A stretch of 64,000 nucleotides of DNA from Arabidopsis thaliana (lineage: Eukaryota > Streptophyta > Magnoliopsida > Brassicales > Brassicaceae). This document shows positions 36,488-48,525 of this stretch, piece after piece. The stretch is from the NCBI RefSeq assembly GCF_000001735.4, contig NC_003070.9, positions 4,774,001 through 4,838,000 on the forward strand, written 5' to 3'. Within the stretch, counting starts at the first letter, position 1, and the number at the start of each line of letters is the position of its first letter. The translations under genes were made by a program, and so were the position numbers. Below the pieces are notes generated by a model that was not told the origin of the DNA, did no database searches, and saw only the letters and a program-made list of their open reading frames with translations.

Positions 36488-39400
36488 ATGAAGTTCGGAA
36501 AAGAGTTCTCGTCTCAGATGGTGCCAGAGTGGCAACAAGCTTACATGGATTACGATTTTCTCAAAACTCTTCTCAAAGAAATCATCACATTCAAACGAAG
36601 AACCAACAATGCACCTTCTCATGGTGGTGCCAAGACCGGCGGAGGATTAAACCGGAAATTGACTCTATACCGTGCGTTTAGCGGTCTTGTCTCAACGCCA
36701 AGGCATAAACGTAGTAATAGCTCTCATGATGTTGAAGAAGGTGTACAGTTGACGGGATCGATGAGGTCGGGGCCGATTCTTGTGAACACGACCGCGAGTC
36801 ATGGTTATGAGACGACGTTTCTGATGGCCGCGGAAGAAGGAGGAGAGTACGAACTAGTGTTTTTCCGGCGACTAGACGATGAGTTCAATAAGGTTGATAA
36901 GTTTTACAGAAAGAAAGTTGAAGAAGTGTTGAAAGAAGCGGCGATGCTTAATAAACAGATGGACGCTTTGATCGCGTTTCGTGTTAAAGTTGAGAACCCA
37001 GATGGATGGAGATGGGAGGAACGGACGGTGGAGATGACTCGATTAGCTTCCGATATTGCTACTTCTGCGGCGGCTCTCTCTGCTTCTACTCCAGCCGGAG
37101 CTAAATCCAGTAAGCAATAATCAATACATATCTATCTACTCTTCACCTAACTCACCCACTTTGGACATAAAAAGACAGGAATTTGGTCCAAATTTATGTC
37201 TAGGTACTATGATCATATTTGTTAGCACCAACCAAATACGAAATTGATAGTACCGATACATGATTTAGCTTAATCAAATCATACTATAACAAATTGTACC
37301 AAAACCGGATTAGAGTTGTTTCATTTTTCATCAGACTTGAACAAGAAACAAGATAAATTGGTATTTTAAATTTTGTTAGTTTTAAATATACTCACTAACA
37401 ACAAGTGAACTGTAATTCCATTTTTATATTTTTTGAATTTGAATATTCCATATACTTCCAATTGAACTTTTTTTTTAGTTTATTTTACTCGTTTGGATTT
37501 AAAAATTCTCACTGAAGGTAAATGATTTTTATATTTCAAAGTAAAAAATTTAGTGGTTGGTATTTTCATTTCCACTTGAGTTATTTTATATTCATGTATA
37601 TTAGATTTGTTGTCTATTAAAACAATGATTTACTCTCTATCTCACATTTTTTTTTTTTTTCATAAGATAATAAAATAATCTGTTTTTGAACTTCTAAACG
37701 TTTTTCCTTGCGGCTTCAACTTCCATGCAAGCTAGATCATTTTATACGGTACTGTACCAAAAACCGGATTATGAAATTAATTTCCGGTTCACTTAAATCT
37801 CACGTTACCGTAGTCTCAACCAAACCGAAATTTTGAATATGTAGTGAAAGTTAGAAGTCAAGAGCACATGGAAGCAATCCAAGAAGGAGGCTCGAGCAGA
37901 GCTGGGCTAATGGAAGATGATGAAGAAGACGAAGACGAACAAAACGAAACCTCTGTGGTATCTACCGGAGCAATCGATAATGAGACTACTACGAGCAGGA
38001 TGAGAGGAGCGAGACCATCTCCGATCGATGTACTTGGTCGAGTTAAGATCAACAACACAAAAGAGACACCTCGTTCCACCATTAAAGGAGTTCTCAAAGT
38101 ATCAAAACAGACAGATTTAAAATTCAGCAGAGAGAATCTGATGAAAGTCGAAGAGAGTCTCAAGCGTGCTTTCATCGAGTTTTATCAGAAGCTTCGACTT
38201 CTCAAGAGCTATAGGTGCGTATGGGTTTCAAAGTTTGAGTCTTTTTATGATTATGATTGATGGGTTTTTGATTTTGATATTCGATTATGTTTTGTGTAGT
38301 TTTTTGAATGTATTGGCGTTCTCGAAGATATTGAAGAAGTATGATAAGGTAAGCTTTGAGATTTTTGAGTTGAGGTTTTTTGAAGGTTTTATATGAATGA
38401 CTGCAATGTGTTCGACGAAATGTCTTTTACAGATAACTTCGAGAGATGCAACGAAGCCTTACATGAAAGTGGTTGATAGTTCATACTTGGGAAGCTCTGA
38501 TGAGGTAAGAGGTTTATGAGATTTTTCTTATTTGATAATAAAGTAACTTCATCAATTCCTCTGTTTTTTATTCTCGTATGATTGCTCTGTTATGATAGGT
38601 AATGAGACTCATGGAGCGTGTTGAAGCAACATTCATTAAGCATTTTGCTAACGCTAATCGGGCAAAAGCAATGAACATTTTACGACCTAAAGCGAAACGA
38701 GAGAGACATAGAATTACATTTTCCACAGGTGAAAAAATCAGTAACTTGCATAATTTGGGTTTTAGTATCATTGTATCAAACTTTGTGGTGCTTATGAGGA
38801 AGTTGGTTTCAGGTTTCTCGGCTGGTTGCGTTTTTTCTCTTATAGTGGCTCTTGTTGCTATCATCCGTACCCGAAATCTCTTGGAAATGGAAGGCCAGAA
38901 GGAATACATGAATACTATGTTCCCTCTTTATAGGTAAGAACTTAGTAACTTCGCCTTCTTAAGAACGTATCTCGAGCATTCAAGTTGGAATGTGTTGTTT
39001 TGAATGTTTTCTTCGTTGTTGTTACTTGCAGCTTGTTCGGGTTTATCGTGCTGCATATCATCGTGTATGCTGCTAATATATACTACTGGAGGCGATATCG
39101 AGTAAACTATTCCTTCATATTTGGGTTCAAGCAAGGAACTGAACTTGGATACAGACAAGTCCTGCTTGTTGGTTTCAGCATCGGAGTCTTGGCATTGCTT
39201 TGTGTTCTTGCCAATCTTGACATGGAGGCAGACCCCAAAACGAAAGCCTATCAAGCTAGAACTGAAATTCTTCCTCTTATCCTACTTGCTGTAAGTCCCA
39301 AAACCCGGAAATTCGACTTTTTAACTGAAAAAAGAACGGCATAATAACTTTGTGATGTTTGTTGTCGACTTTTGCAGGCTATGTTCATTGTTCTAGTCCT

Positions 39401-40543
39401 GCCATTCAACTACTTTTACCGCTCGAGTCGCTTTTTCTTCCTCACTTGTCTGTTTCACTGCCTCGCAGCTCCACTTTACAAGGTAAATCAGGGATAAAAC
39501 AAGCTCATCAACTAAAGAGAATATGGTAAAAATTTGAACCGTCCAATATTCATTCGCCTTTTCCTATGCAGGTTACATTGCCTGATTTCTTCTTGGGAGA
39601 TCAGTTAACTAGCCAGGTTCAAGCGATTCGAAGCATCGAGTTCTATATATGTTACTATGGTTGGGGAGACTTCAGACACAGAAAAAGCACTTGCAAAGAA
39701 TCTGATGTCTACAACACTTTCTTCTTCATTGTTGCTGTCATCCCTTATGTCTCTCGCCTCCTTCAGGTAAAGCACATAGCTACTCCTTTCAAAACGAATA
39801 ATACAATATCTTGCAGTCCATAACGAAACTTGTTGTTACTCATACAGTGCCTGCGACGGCTGTTTGAGGAAAAAAACCCGGAACAAGGGTACAACGGACT
39901 CAAGTATTTCTTGACTATAGTGGCGGTTTGCTTGAGAACGGCTTACAGTATCCAAAAAGGTCAAGTCGCTTGGAGGGTTTTAGCTGCTGTCTTCTCATTT
40001 ATAGCTGCAATATTCTGTACTTACTGGGACTTTGTCCATGATTGGGGTCTTCTAAACCGGACATCCAAAAACCGTTGGCTTCGAGATAAACTCCTTGTTC
40101 CTCAAAAGAAAGTATACTTCATAGCGATGGTGAGTCTCATGCAAAAACACTTTTCATCAAATCAAAGATGTTTCACAGCAACTAATCTTAGAACATGTAT
40201 CAGGTTTTGAATGTCCTGTTGAGATTTGCGTGGATCCAGACAGTTTTAGATTTCAACTTTTCTTTCATGCATAGACAGACGATGGTTGCCATTGTCGCTA
40301 GTCTTGAGATCATTCGTCGTGGTATATGGAATTTCTTCAGGTGAAAAAAAACTTCAAAACTCACATTACCTGAGTCCACAAGCTTTGTTGCATTAATATT
40401 CCAATTAGTAACTCTCTGTTTTTGTTTGGATTATGGAAAACAGATTGGAGAACGAGCATTTGAACAATGTCGGGAAATACCGAGCCTTCAAGTCCGTCCC
40501 ATTACCGTTCAACTACGATGAAGATGACGATAAAGATAACTAG
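36488..40543 (+). CDS. PHO1;H3: SPX-EXS phosphate exporter family protein
   Basis: Twelve exons (36488-37109, 37845-38214, 38300-38348, 38433-38504, 38599-38728, 38813-38933, 39032-39290, 39378-39482, 39572-39766, 39848-40129, 40204-40340, 40444-40543) give exactly 813 residues. The N-terminal SPX domain (1 to ~345) starts [19 protein letters not shown] and includes the basic cluster [13 protein letters not shown] that binds inositol pyrophosphates. An acidic insert ([12 protein letters not shown]) lies near 230. Membrane segments begin near 415 ([17 protein letters not shown]), and the EXS domain covers about 600-805 ([36 protein letters not shown]). PHO1-family proteins export inorganic phosphate, mainly into xylem, from Golgi/TGN and plasma membrane. 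PHO1;H3 is reported to restrain Pi transfer to shoots under zinc deficiency. No break is seen. Confidence 0.96.
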
Positions 40544-41137
40544 TAGTTTCAGATAGATTATGATAAAATTTGGAAAAAAAGGTTAAGATAAATTAAGATT
40601 GAGTGGCATAAAATGGACTACGTGTTTTTTATTTTGATCGAATGTGAGTTAATTAGCATCATTTTATTATTGATATCAATTTTGTATCATTTATTTAATT
40701 GATATTTTAATTTGTATCATTTTATAAGTGATGCTAATAACAAATTAGTACAACGATTATCTGTTGATGTAAATATATAGGTTTCTATCAATATTTTAAA
40801 AATAATCCAAATCATTATAGATTTCTATCAATTAATCAAATTGATGCTAAACTATTTAATAAAAACATCAGTTATTATAATTGATTCTAAATCATCTATA
40901 TTTGTCTCATTTATACAAAATTGATTCAAAATAGTATCACTTAGTTTTGTGATACAATTTAAGTGATTTAATTCAATCTTTTTTTTTGTAGTGCATACGC
41001 ACCAAATAAACCATCGCATAAAGATCTTAAGATTCTAAATCAATGATCCACAACAAGATCCCGAACTTGATTTTCACAAAGATTAAACCACAACGTAACT
41101 CTGATCGGAAACTTACAATCTTCACGCATCTTCTCGC
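40544..41137. other. Intergenic AT-rich region downstream of PHO1;H3
   Basis: Contains the PHO1;H3 3' UTR and repeated short motifs (TGATATCAATTTTGTATC, TTGATGCTAA, CATCATTTTATTATTGATAT) suggestive of a decayed small inverted-repeat element ending near TTTTTTTGTAGTGC (40981-40994). No matching partner terminus was found, so it is not called as a transposon. Confidence 0.4.
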
Positions 41138-41318
41138 TCAACTTCCTTGAGCTCCCATTATCAAATCGGTCCAGTCGTCTTCACTCCTCATGATCGATGA
41201 TGCTTCGAGAGGGATTGATTTCTACGGAAAAATTCTCTGAGATTTTGAGAGGGAATGTTCAGTTTAATGCTTTCGAGAATCGTTTATATAGCTAGTCATT
41301 CTGAACAAATAAACCAAT
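41138..41318 (-). other. Promoter-like unit with a 17-codon ORF (minus strand)
   Basis: On the minus strand, a CCAAT-type box (ATTGG, 41318-41314) is followed by a TATA box TATATAAA (41290-41283), then a ~90-base leader and ATG at 41191. The ATG opens MRSEDDWTDLIMGAQGS and stops at 41138-41140. Base composition of 41040-41290 is less AT-rich than its surroundings, and another frame stays open into DNRSSRKLSEKMRED-like sequence downstream. It could be a tiny gene, the 5' end of a degraded gene, or a non-coding transcript. I do not recognise a family. Confidence 0.3.
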
Positions 41319-41682
41319 GGATCGGAAAGCAAATGAAGAGAGAAAGCAAATGCTAGTGTATTTTAATACAATATGAAACCACAAAGAAGTAAAACTTTTC
41401 AGCTTGATCTTCAGACAAACTAGAAAATGCATAAACCAGATTACCAGAAGTAAACACTAGAAAAAGATTCTGTTTTTAGAAGCAAAAAATCACACTCACA
41501 TGAAGAAATAGCTAACTAAAGAAACCACAAACAAACACAAAAATCCTCTTATAGATCAAATAACCTATCGAATCATATACAGAAGGAAAGAGTATTAATT
41601 CAGATGGAAACACTCCCAAGCCCCAACTGATATTCCTTGTAAACAAAGAAACCATCAAAAAACCCTAGACCCTCTTAATTAA

Positions 41683-42285
41683 TCATTCTTTCGAGAGAAA
41701 GGCTTGAAGCTCCTTCTCTATGTGTTCTTGAGCAGTTTTTTTGGCCGCAAGAAACGGACGATAGTGATCAGTGAGCATCCATACCATACATTTGGTCATC
41801 ATCGCAAAGACTCCAACGTTGGTAGCTTCATCAGTGCAATCTTCCCAGTCAGTAAATGGTTCCTTGCAACCACCTCCTCTCATGAACGCTGAAAACACCT
41901 CTCCTTTCTCTTCTTCTTCCCTTACTTCATTTGGGGATACGGATTCCCCTGGATCTCGCCAAACAGTTGACGGCAAGAAATCCTTCATCATCAGTTTTCT
42001 TCGCATCGAGAAAGGGAAGATAGTAATCAGAATGTCTCTCCATACACTTCTCCAACATCGTATAACACAAAGATATAGGTTCCTTATTCTTCTTCTCAGC
42101 TTCCTCCACACAACCTTTAAAGGCCGTATAATGTTTCCTTGGATGCACCTTCTTTCATAAACACTTGTAATCGATTTTGCCAAAGACTTCACGAATCTCC
42201 TACTTTCTCTGGCTAGACTTGTTTTTTTTTTGAGATTTGGTATCGGAATTCTCCGGTTTCAGATCCGTGGATGACAATTAATCAG
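41683..42285 (-). pseudogene. Degenerate tandem copy of the GCK-domain gene
   Basis: Reading down the minus strand, the N-terminal coding region of the neighbour is recognisable (TCATCCACGGATCTGAAACC, CCAAATCTCAAAA) but the MGITSS start is lost. A first GCK unit follows in one frame (FMKEGASKETLYGL), shifts into another (KGCVEEAEKKNKEPISLC, YTMLEKCMERHSDYYLPFLDAK), then a third stretch carries STVWRDP and a second, diverged GCK unit (FMRGGGCKEPFTDWEDC ... HYRPFLAAKKT) to a stop at 41683. At least two frameshifts and the missing start mark it as a pseudogene. Two GCK units instead of one suggest a fusion of two tandem copies. A spliced short product from the second unit cannot be excluded. Confidence 0.7.
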
Positions 42286-43353
42286 TGATTATCATTTCAT
42301 TAGGTCAGAGAATTACAATATATGTAGGGATATGATAATTTACAATTAAGTATTTGATAATTGCAATTTTTTAAAATATTCGATAATTACAGTTTCTTTA
42401 CGCATGTAGGGATGTAGTCATGTAGGGATGCATCATGTCTATATAACATAAGACATATTGGGATGCATCAGAATCATATAACATAAATAGTTTGGAACCA
42501 AATAAACGTTGAACGAGGCTTTTCTCACACCATATATCTTTTCAAAACATACTAACAAGTCAAAAATTGATATCCATGTAACTTGAAAATCATGCACAGA
42601 CAATGCTACCTTTGAATGGTCATTAAAAAAAGAAGCTAAACACACTTCAGATCCAACCATATATGTGATCAAAGCCAGTGATAAAAGTCGAGTCATTCTT
42701 GGCAGCTAACGACTAAGGTAAGCAAAGAATCATATGGTCATGTATGGAGGCTGATAACAGAGATGAAGTTCTGTAATGTTTCACATCTCCCTACAAATTA
42801 GAAACACGACATACATACATACCAGGCAAAACTGGGATCTGTAAAAAAAACTATCTTCGAGGAGATATCAACCAAACAGAACGTCATCGATCATGAATGA
42901 AAGTGTTAAAAACAAATGCTAGTGTATCTTAAGCACAAAGTGAGTCAACATAGAAGTAAACTTGATCTTTAGACAAACTAGAAAATGCTGGAACCAGAAG
43001 CTATCACTACAAAAGGTCTGACCTTTTCTGTTTCAGAAGCAACAAATCACATTCCAATGAGAAATAGCTTAGCAAACCACAAAGAAGACAAGATTTCTTC
43101 ACTGAACCATTAATGGGTCTCAACAAAAGTCATGACCTTTAAAGAGCAAATTCTCTCTCGAATCATATAAAAAGGAGTATGAATTCAGATGACCTCAATC
43201 AATCAACTTATTAATTAGAGAAGAAACATGATCATCAATGGGATCTTATAAGTTATGATTCTAACAACGAACTTTCCTCTGTTCCTAGAGAACAATTTTT
43301 ATCCCCAAATTCCAATCTTTTGATATTCCCATAAACAAGAAACCATAACAAAA
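42286..43353. other. Intergenic region within the GCK duplication
   Basis: The left part (42286-42912) is AT-rich and has no gene. The right part (42913-43353) is the 3' flank of the intact GCK gene, matching the 3' flank of the pseudogene. Confidence 0.6.
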
Positions 43354-43893
43354 TTACCCTTGAGCTTGCTTCTTCGCAGCTACCTCCTCTTCCGAGATCT
43401 TCTCTTCTTCTTCCTTCTTCTTCTCAGCTTCAAGCTCCTTCTTAACCTCTGCTTCAGCAGCTTTCTCCGCAGCGAGAATGGGCTGATAGTAATCGGAATG
43501 TTCATCCATACACTTCTTCAACATCGAAGTGACTTCCATACAATTAGTAACAATATCTTCCTTGTTCTTCTCAGCTGCTTCAACACACTCTTCCCAAGCA
43601 ACAAACGAATCTTTGCAACCACCTCCTTTCATAAACAAGCAAAACCCACACTCTCCTTCCTCTTCACCATCTGCGTCTCCTCCTCCTCCTTCTTCTGGTT
43701 TTTCATCCGATTCGGAATCTTCTGGGTCTCTCCAAACAGTTGATGAATCTCCGAGTTCCTCAGATGGAGCTGGAGTCGACGGAGACGCATCTCCGAGTTT
43801 CTCAGATTTAGCTGGAGGAGCTTCTTCGTTGTTTTGAGATTTGGGGTCGGAAAAAGTCTCTGTTTTTGGATCTGTGGATGATGTAATTCCCAT
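43354..43893 (-). CDS. GCK-domain protein
   Basis: A single exon encodes 179 residues from ATG at 43893 to TAA. The N-terminus MGITSSTDPKTETFSD has Gly2 and a possible myristoylation context. Residues 20-80 are acidic and low complexity with repeated KLGDAS/ELGDSS blocks and STVWRDPEDSE. The GCK domain (about 82-145) carries the conserved cysteine pattern: ECGFCLFMKGGGCKDSFVAWEEC, then NCMEVTSMLKKCM and HSDYYQPIL; the spacing resembles CHCH-type mitochondrial proteins. The C-terminus is a Glu/Lys coiled coil. The domain is named for its GxxxC/K residues and its biochemical role is not established. Probably At1g14060. The broken tandem copy lies 1.1 kb downstream on the same strand. Confidence 0.85.
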   Translation of the reverse strand: MGITSSTDPKTETFSDPKSQNNEEAPPAKSEKLGDASPSTPAPSEELGDSSTVWRDPEDSESDEKPEEGGGGDADGEEEGECGFCLFMKGGGCKDSFVAWEECVEAAEKNKEDIVTNCMEVTSMLKKCMDEHSDYYQPILAAEKAAEAEVKKELEAEKKKEEEEKISEEEVAAKKQAQG

Positions 43894-44496
43894 TTTTCTC
43901 TCAGGAGAGAGTGAGATCGGATCTTATGGAAATTGGAGGATTCAGGAGGAGAAAAAGATGTCTCTTTTTAAGGGTTTTAAGGTTCTCTCTCGGTGCCGCC
44001 GCCGATTCTCTTTACAAGCCAGAGAGAAATGATCAATCGAAACGTCTTTATGTTAAAACCCCTCAAAAACCTTTCTATTGAACCGGATATTCTAAACCGG
44101 ACCAAACCGAACTTAAACCTTTGTTAAACCGTAAGAATTTAACCAAAGTGAATATGATAAAACAACAACAAAAGAATGATCTGTCCACAAGACGATTCAA
44201 GAATAATGTATTGTTAAGATTTCAACATCAATGTTTGTTGCTAATTAAACACAAGTCTCCTATTTGCTACAAATCGAATATAGACACCAACATCATTCGT
44301 TTTATAGTAATAAAAGGAAGATAAATATAGGGAGTAATCATTAGATTAATATTACAGTCGCTTTCAGATTTCGTCAAATTTCACAGGCAGACAAGTTTCT
44401 TTGACTTGGTCACTATAAGAGTTGTAAACTCTTTGATAAATAATTGAATACAGCAATTATTTCAAATCTCCGGTGAAGTTTTTCTGGGCTCTAAGT
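43894..44496. other. Divergent promoter region, GCK (-) and FUT7 (+)
   Basis: The first ~150 bases are the GCK leader. The rest is AT-rich with the FUT7 promoter. The last ~35 bases (TTTCAAATCTCCGGTGAAGT) match the region before the FUT6 start, so the leader was duplicated with the gene. Confidence 0.55.
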
Positions 44497-46150
44497 ATGA
44501 AGACAAAGCTCATGATAACAATCTTCTCTTGCTTACTACTTTGGTCGATGTTGTTGTTACTATCATTCTCCAACATCTTCAAACACCAGCTTCTTGGTGC
44601 TACAATCAACGGTATGATCAATCATCTTTTGGGTTTCTTAGTCAGAAATGATCCTTTTCACTTACTTTTTTCATTTTCTTGCAGTAGGTTCAAAGGATTC
44701 TGTAAAACCGAGGGATAGACTGTTAGGAGGACTTTTAACCGCTGATTTCGATGAAGATTCTTGCTTGAGTAGGTATCAGTCTTCCTTGTATCGCAAGCCT
44801 TCGCCTTACAGAACTTCTGAATATCTAATCTCTAAGCTTAGAAACTATGAGATGCTCCACAAGCGTTGCGGTCCAGGCACTGATGCTTACAAGAGAGCAA
44901 CAGAGAAGCTTGGTCATGATCATGAGAATGTTGGAGATAGCTCTGATGGTGAATGCAAATACATTGTGTGGGTGGCTGTTTATGGGCTTGGAAACAGAAT
45001 ACTTACTCTTGCTTCTGTGTTCCTCTACGCTCTCTTGACAGAGAGAATCATTCTTGTGGACCAACGCAAGGATATTAGTGATCTCTTCTGTGAGCCTTTT
45101 CCTGGTACTTCATGGTTACTTCCTCTTGATTTTCCATTGATGGGTCAGATAGATAGTTTCAACCGGGAATACTCGCATTGTTACGGAACAATGTTGAAGA
45201 ATCATACCATTAACTCGACAACAATCCCATCACATCTCTATCTTCATCTTCTCCATGATTACAGGGATCAAGACAAGATGTTCTTTTGCCAAAAGGATCA
45301 GTCTTTAGTCGACAAAGTCCCTTGGCTGGTTGTCAAATCCAACCTTTACTTTATTCCATCTCTATGGCTGAATCCTAGTTTCCAAACCGAACTAATCAAG
45401 CTATTCCCGCAGAAAGACACCGTCTTCTACCACCTGGCTCGGTATCTTTTTCACCCGACAAACCAAGTCTGGGGTATGGTCACCAGATCCTACAATGCTT
45501 ACTTATCAAGAGCAGACGAGATACTAGGGATTCAAGTACGGGTTTTCAGCAGACAAACTAAATATTTCCAGCACGTGATGGACCAAATCGTAGCATGTAC
45601 ACAAAGAGAGAAACTGTTACCTGAATTTGCTGCACAAGAAGAAGCACAAGTAACTAATACATCAAATCCCTCCAAACTTAAAGCTGTTCTGGTTACATCT
45701 CTGAATCCAGAATACTCAAATAACCTAAAGAAGATGTATTGGGAACACCCAACTACAACAGGAGACATAGTAGAAGTTTATCAGCCAAGTAGAGAAAGGT
45801 TTCAGCAAACAGACAAAAAGCTTCACGACCAAAAGGCCCTGGCAGAGATGTACCTCTTAAGCCTAACTGATAAGCTTGTCACAAGCGCTTTGTCAACATT
45901 TGGATATGTAGCTCAAGGTCTTGGAGGGTTAAAGCCATGGATACTCTACACACCAAAGAAGTTCAAATCCCCTAATCCACCATGTGGCCGTGTCATCTCC
46001 ATGGAGCCTTGTTTCCTTACACCTCCAGTACATGGATGTGAAGCCAAAAAGGGAATTAACACTGCAAAAATCGTTCCTTTTGTAAGACATTGTGAAGATC
46101 TTAGACACTATGGGCTTAAGCTAGTTGATGATACCAAAAATGAGTTATAG
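44497..46150 (+). CDS. FUT7: GT37 fucosyltransferase
   Basis: Two exons, 44497-44611 and 44685-46150, give 526 residues. Exon 1 encodes a basic start and one membrane anchor (MITIFSCLLLWSMLLLLSF), making a Golgi type II protein. The catalytic domain follows: LLGGLLTADFDEDSCLSRY (about 51-69), GLGNRILTLASVFLYALL (139-156), RYLFHPTNQVWGM, LGIQVRVF (about 319-326) and FGYVAQGLGGLKPW (444-457). These are GT37 motifs of the plant alpha-1,2-fucosyltransferases related to xyloglucan fucosyltransferase FUT1. GDP-fucose is the expected donor; the acceptor of FUT7 is unknown. N-glycosylation sites (NHT, NST) occur. It is the first of four head-to-tail paralogues. No break is seen. Confidence 0.94.
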
Positions 46151-48525
46151 ATTTTACAAATCGAAACAGAGCATCTTTCTGATTGTATGTAAAGGCAAAT
46201 GTATACAGCAGATGTATTAAAAATCAAAACTTGGCTACTGCAATTTGGTTACTTACTCGATCCAGAAGTTATGGTCCAAAGGCAATGCTCGAATACATGG
46301 TTACTGCAATTTTAACAGAACAGGACCTTCTCTGTCGGATTTGTGAGGTCATGTCGATGTTCTTCAAAATTCAAGCACTCTCCTAACTTGTAATCGCTCT
46401 TCGTTCACTTCTTCTCAAAATAGTTAGGTTATCTGGAGAAACTGGGGTCTATTGAATTATTATATGTCAGCTAACCTAAACTATTTGGAGAAGAGGAGAT
46501 CGAGGCGTTTACAGATTTTGTGTTTAGTAAAGACACTAGCGAGACTCTGGTGAAATAGACAAAACAAAACAAAAATAATCCTAATTTTATAGGTTTTTGG
46601 TTAATATCATGTGTAATTTATTATTATTTTTAAAATGTTTAAAAGTAAAAAAAAGAGTTATAAAGCTGAGTTTTTAACAAGTGTCAAAAAAATGAAATTT
46701 GAATTTTAAGTTTTAGATTTTCAATATTGCATATAATAAAATTCTGGAAATAATCATATTATTATTTTCCGTATAAAATAGTCAATGTTACCTTACCTAT
46801 TAAAATGTTAATACATATCACAAAATTAAATGCTAAAGATTGTTTTCCAAGTTAAATTTGAACCATTAAGCTGTCTTTGGAAAACCAAATAATATTTACT
46901 TATGACAATTGACCTAAACTATATACATTAAACAGATATGGAAATAATCATAAAGGCATAAATCTTTTCACCTTTTTTTTCTTCTTCTAGAAAACAGTCA
47001 ATATTATTAAATACGGGCATAATAACTTCTTACTATGAACGTTTAGCAATTAGCATTAAGCTCTCTTTGTTGAAAAAAAAAAAAAAAAAAAATTCTCTGT
47101 TCTTCTTTTGTAATTTTCTTTTTATCACCTTCTTGTTCTTCTTTGTTTCTATTTTTTATTGGCTTTTTTCGTCTTCGTTCAATCTGAATCATTTTTTCAT
47201 GACTATTTTTTAAGTTGCGTTTTCAATTATAAAAAAATTTGTTTATAGATTGATTGACAATATGGACACCAAAAAACCATCCGATCCATATGTTCGAGAA
47301 CAAACATGTTCTCAAAGATCAATTCAACCACCAACAAATCAAGGCAAGGTACGTTATGAATTTATATATGAAACTTTATAATTTGTTTTCTGTTCATATT
47401 TAAGTACACATTCAATATATACATATTCAAAAGATGAATAAAACTTCATTTGATAAAAATTATAATCTTAGTTCAAAGGTCTATATTGATAATTCCATTA
47501 GAATTCTTAACATAGTTTTCATAGAACATTCATTCATACCTCTAAAAATCCCTGTGGATTGGTTTAATCTGTTTTAATCGTTGATTTCGGTTGGTTTAGT
47601 GAAAAGTTCAGCATAGGCTTTTATCTCTTGATTTTGGGCTTAGTTGTTAAAGGCCCATGAGTTCAGATTTTCTATTTCAAACCGTTCGAAACAGAGTAGA
47701 CCTAAACAGAGTAACGAACGACTCTAGTGAAGGTAGCTTGTTTTGCTAGCAACGAAAGCTATTTTTATTGGTCATTGCAATACGTTTTCATAATACTAAT
47801 AAAGCAATTAGTGGTCTAGTAGCATTTTTTTATTGGATGGTAGATGCAAAAAGTTTTCTATAAGAAACCCGACTAGATTAGCCAAATTACATGCAACATC
47901 TTTAAAAATGATTTCGAGAAGCTGCCTAAAAAAAGAAAAAAGGATTTGAAACATAACCCATTTTAAAACCAAAACATAAAAGTTGAATTGGCCTATCAAT
48001 AAGTTGTCAAAATGGTAAGTTTTGGATAGGCTCATCACTCATAAATCAATTTTGTTTACTCTCTTTATTCTTAGTCAACAACGCGAATTTCCGGATCTGA
48101 TTAGTATTATTTCCATAAAATAAATGAATGTATGATTTGTCAATTTGAAAATAATACATGACATGTGATGTATTGTTTGGATTCCAAGTTCTCACCATTT
48201 TGAGGATTATTGCTTTACTACAAAACAAGTCCCTAGTCACATTGGTCATTTCTTCGTTAGTTTAAAATTATATATAACTCAACTTGATGATTCACATAAA
48301 TCGAAGATCAAGACTTTTCTAGTTTAAAAAAAAGTGGAGTCACGTTACGTAGTTCGTTGATTGTCACAACTTAACAATGACCCATTAGAATATTCAAAAG
48401 ACTTAGTATTATATACAAATGCATGTTTCGTCACCTTTAATTAAGAATAAAGAGTTGTAATCACGCTAGATATATAACTCTTTTGAATCAATCTCCTAGT
48501 TATAGCTGATCATACTAAAGTCAAC
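46151..48525. other. Intergenic region between FUT7 and FUT6
   Basis: Contains the FUT7 3' UTR, long AT-rich DNA (46560-47100), an A tract at 47074-47091, an orphan exon-like ORF at 47262 listed separately, and the FUT6 promoter. No further gene is supported. Confidence 0.5.
47262..47348 (+). other. Exon-like orphan ORF of 29 codons ending at a splice donor
   Basis: ATG at 47262 opens MDTKKPSDPYVREQT... and stays open for exactly 29 codons to ...TNQGK, followed by the strong donor GTACGT at 47349. Its composition is coding-like amid AT-rich DNA. No continuation exon was recognised downstream, so this may be a relic first exon or a chance match. Confidence 0.25.

Larger units (their letters stand above)
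41347..43893. repeat. Tandem segmental duplication carrying a GCK-domain gene
   Basis: Unit A (about 41347-42285) and unit B (about 42913-43893) share the GCK coding region and several hundred bases downstream of it. Examples are CAAATGCTAGTGTAT at 41347 and 42913, ACAAACTAGAAAATGC at about 41415 and 42974, and CGAATCATATA at about 41570 and 43159. The shift is about 1.57 kb. Unit B keeps the intact gene; unit A is decayed. Confidence 0.75.

Noticed and set aside
36056..37247. Second open frame overlapping the end of PHO1;H3 exon 1
   Set aside because: It is a shadow of the SPX exon running past the donor at 37110.
40700..40994. Possible CACTA-type or miniature transposon end (GCACTACAAAAAAA on the minus strand)
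   Set aside because: Only one terminus is recognisable; no partner inverted repeat or target-site duplication was found within 1 kb.
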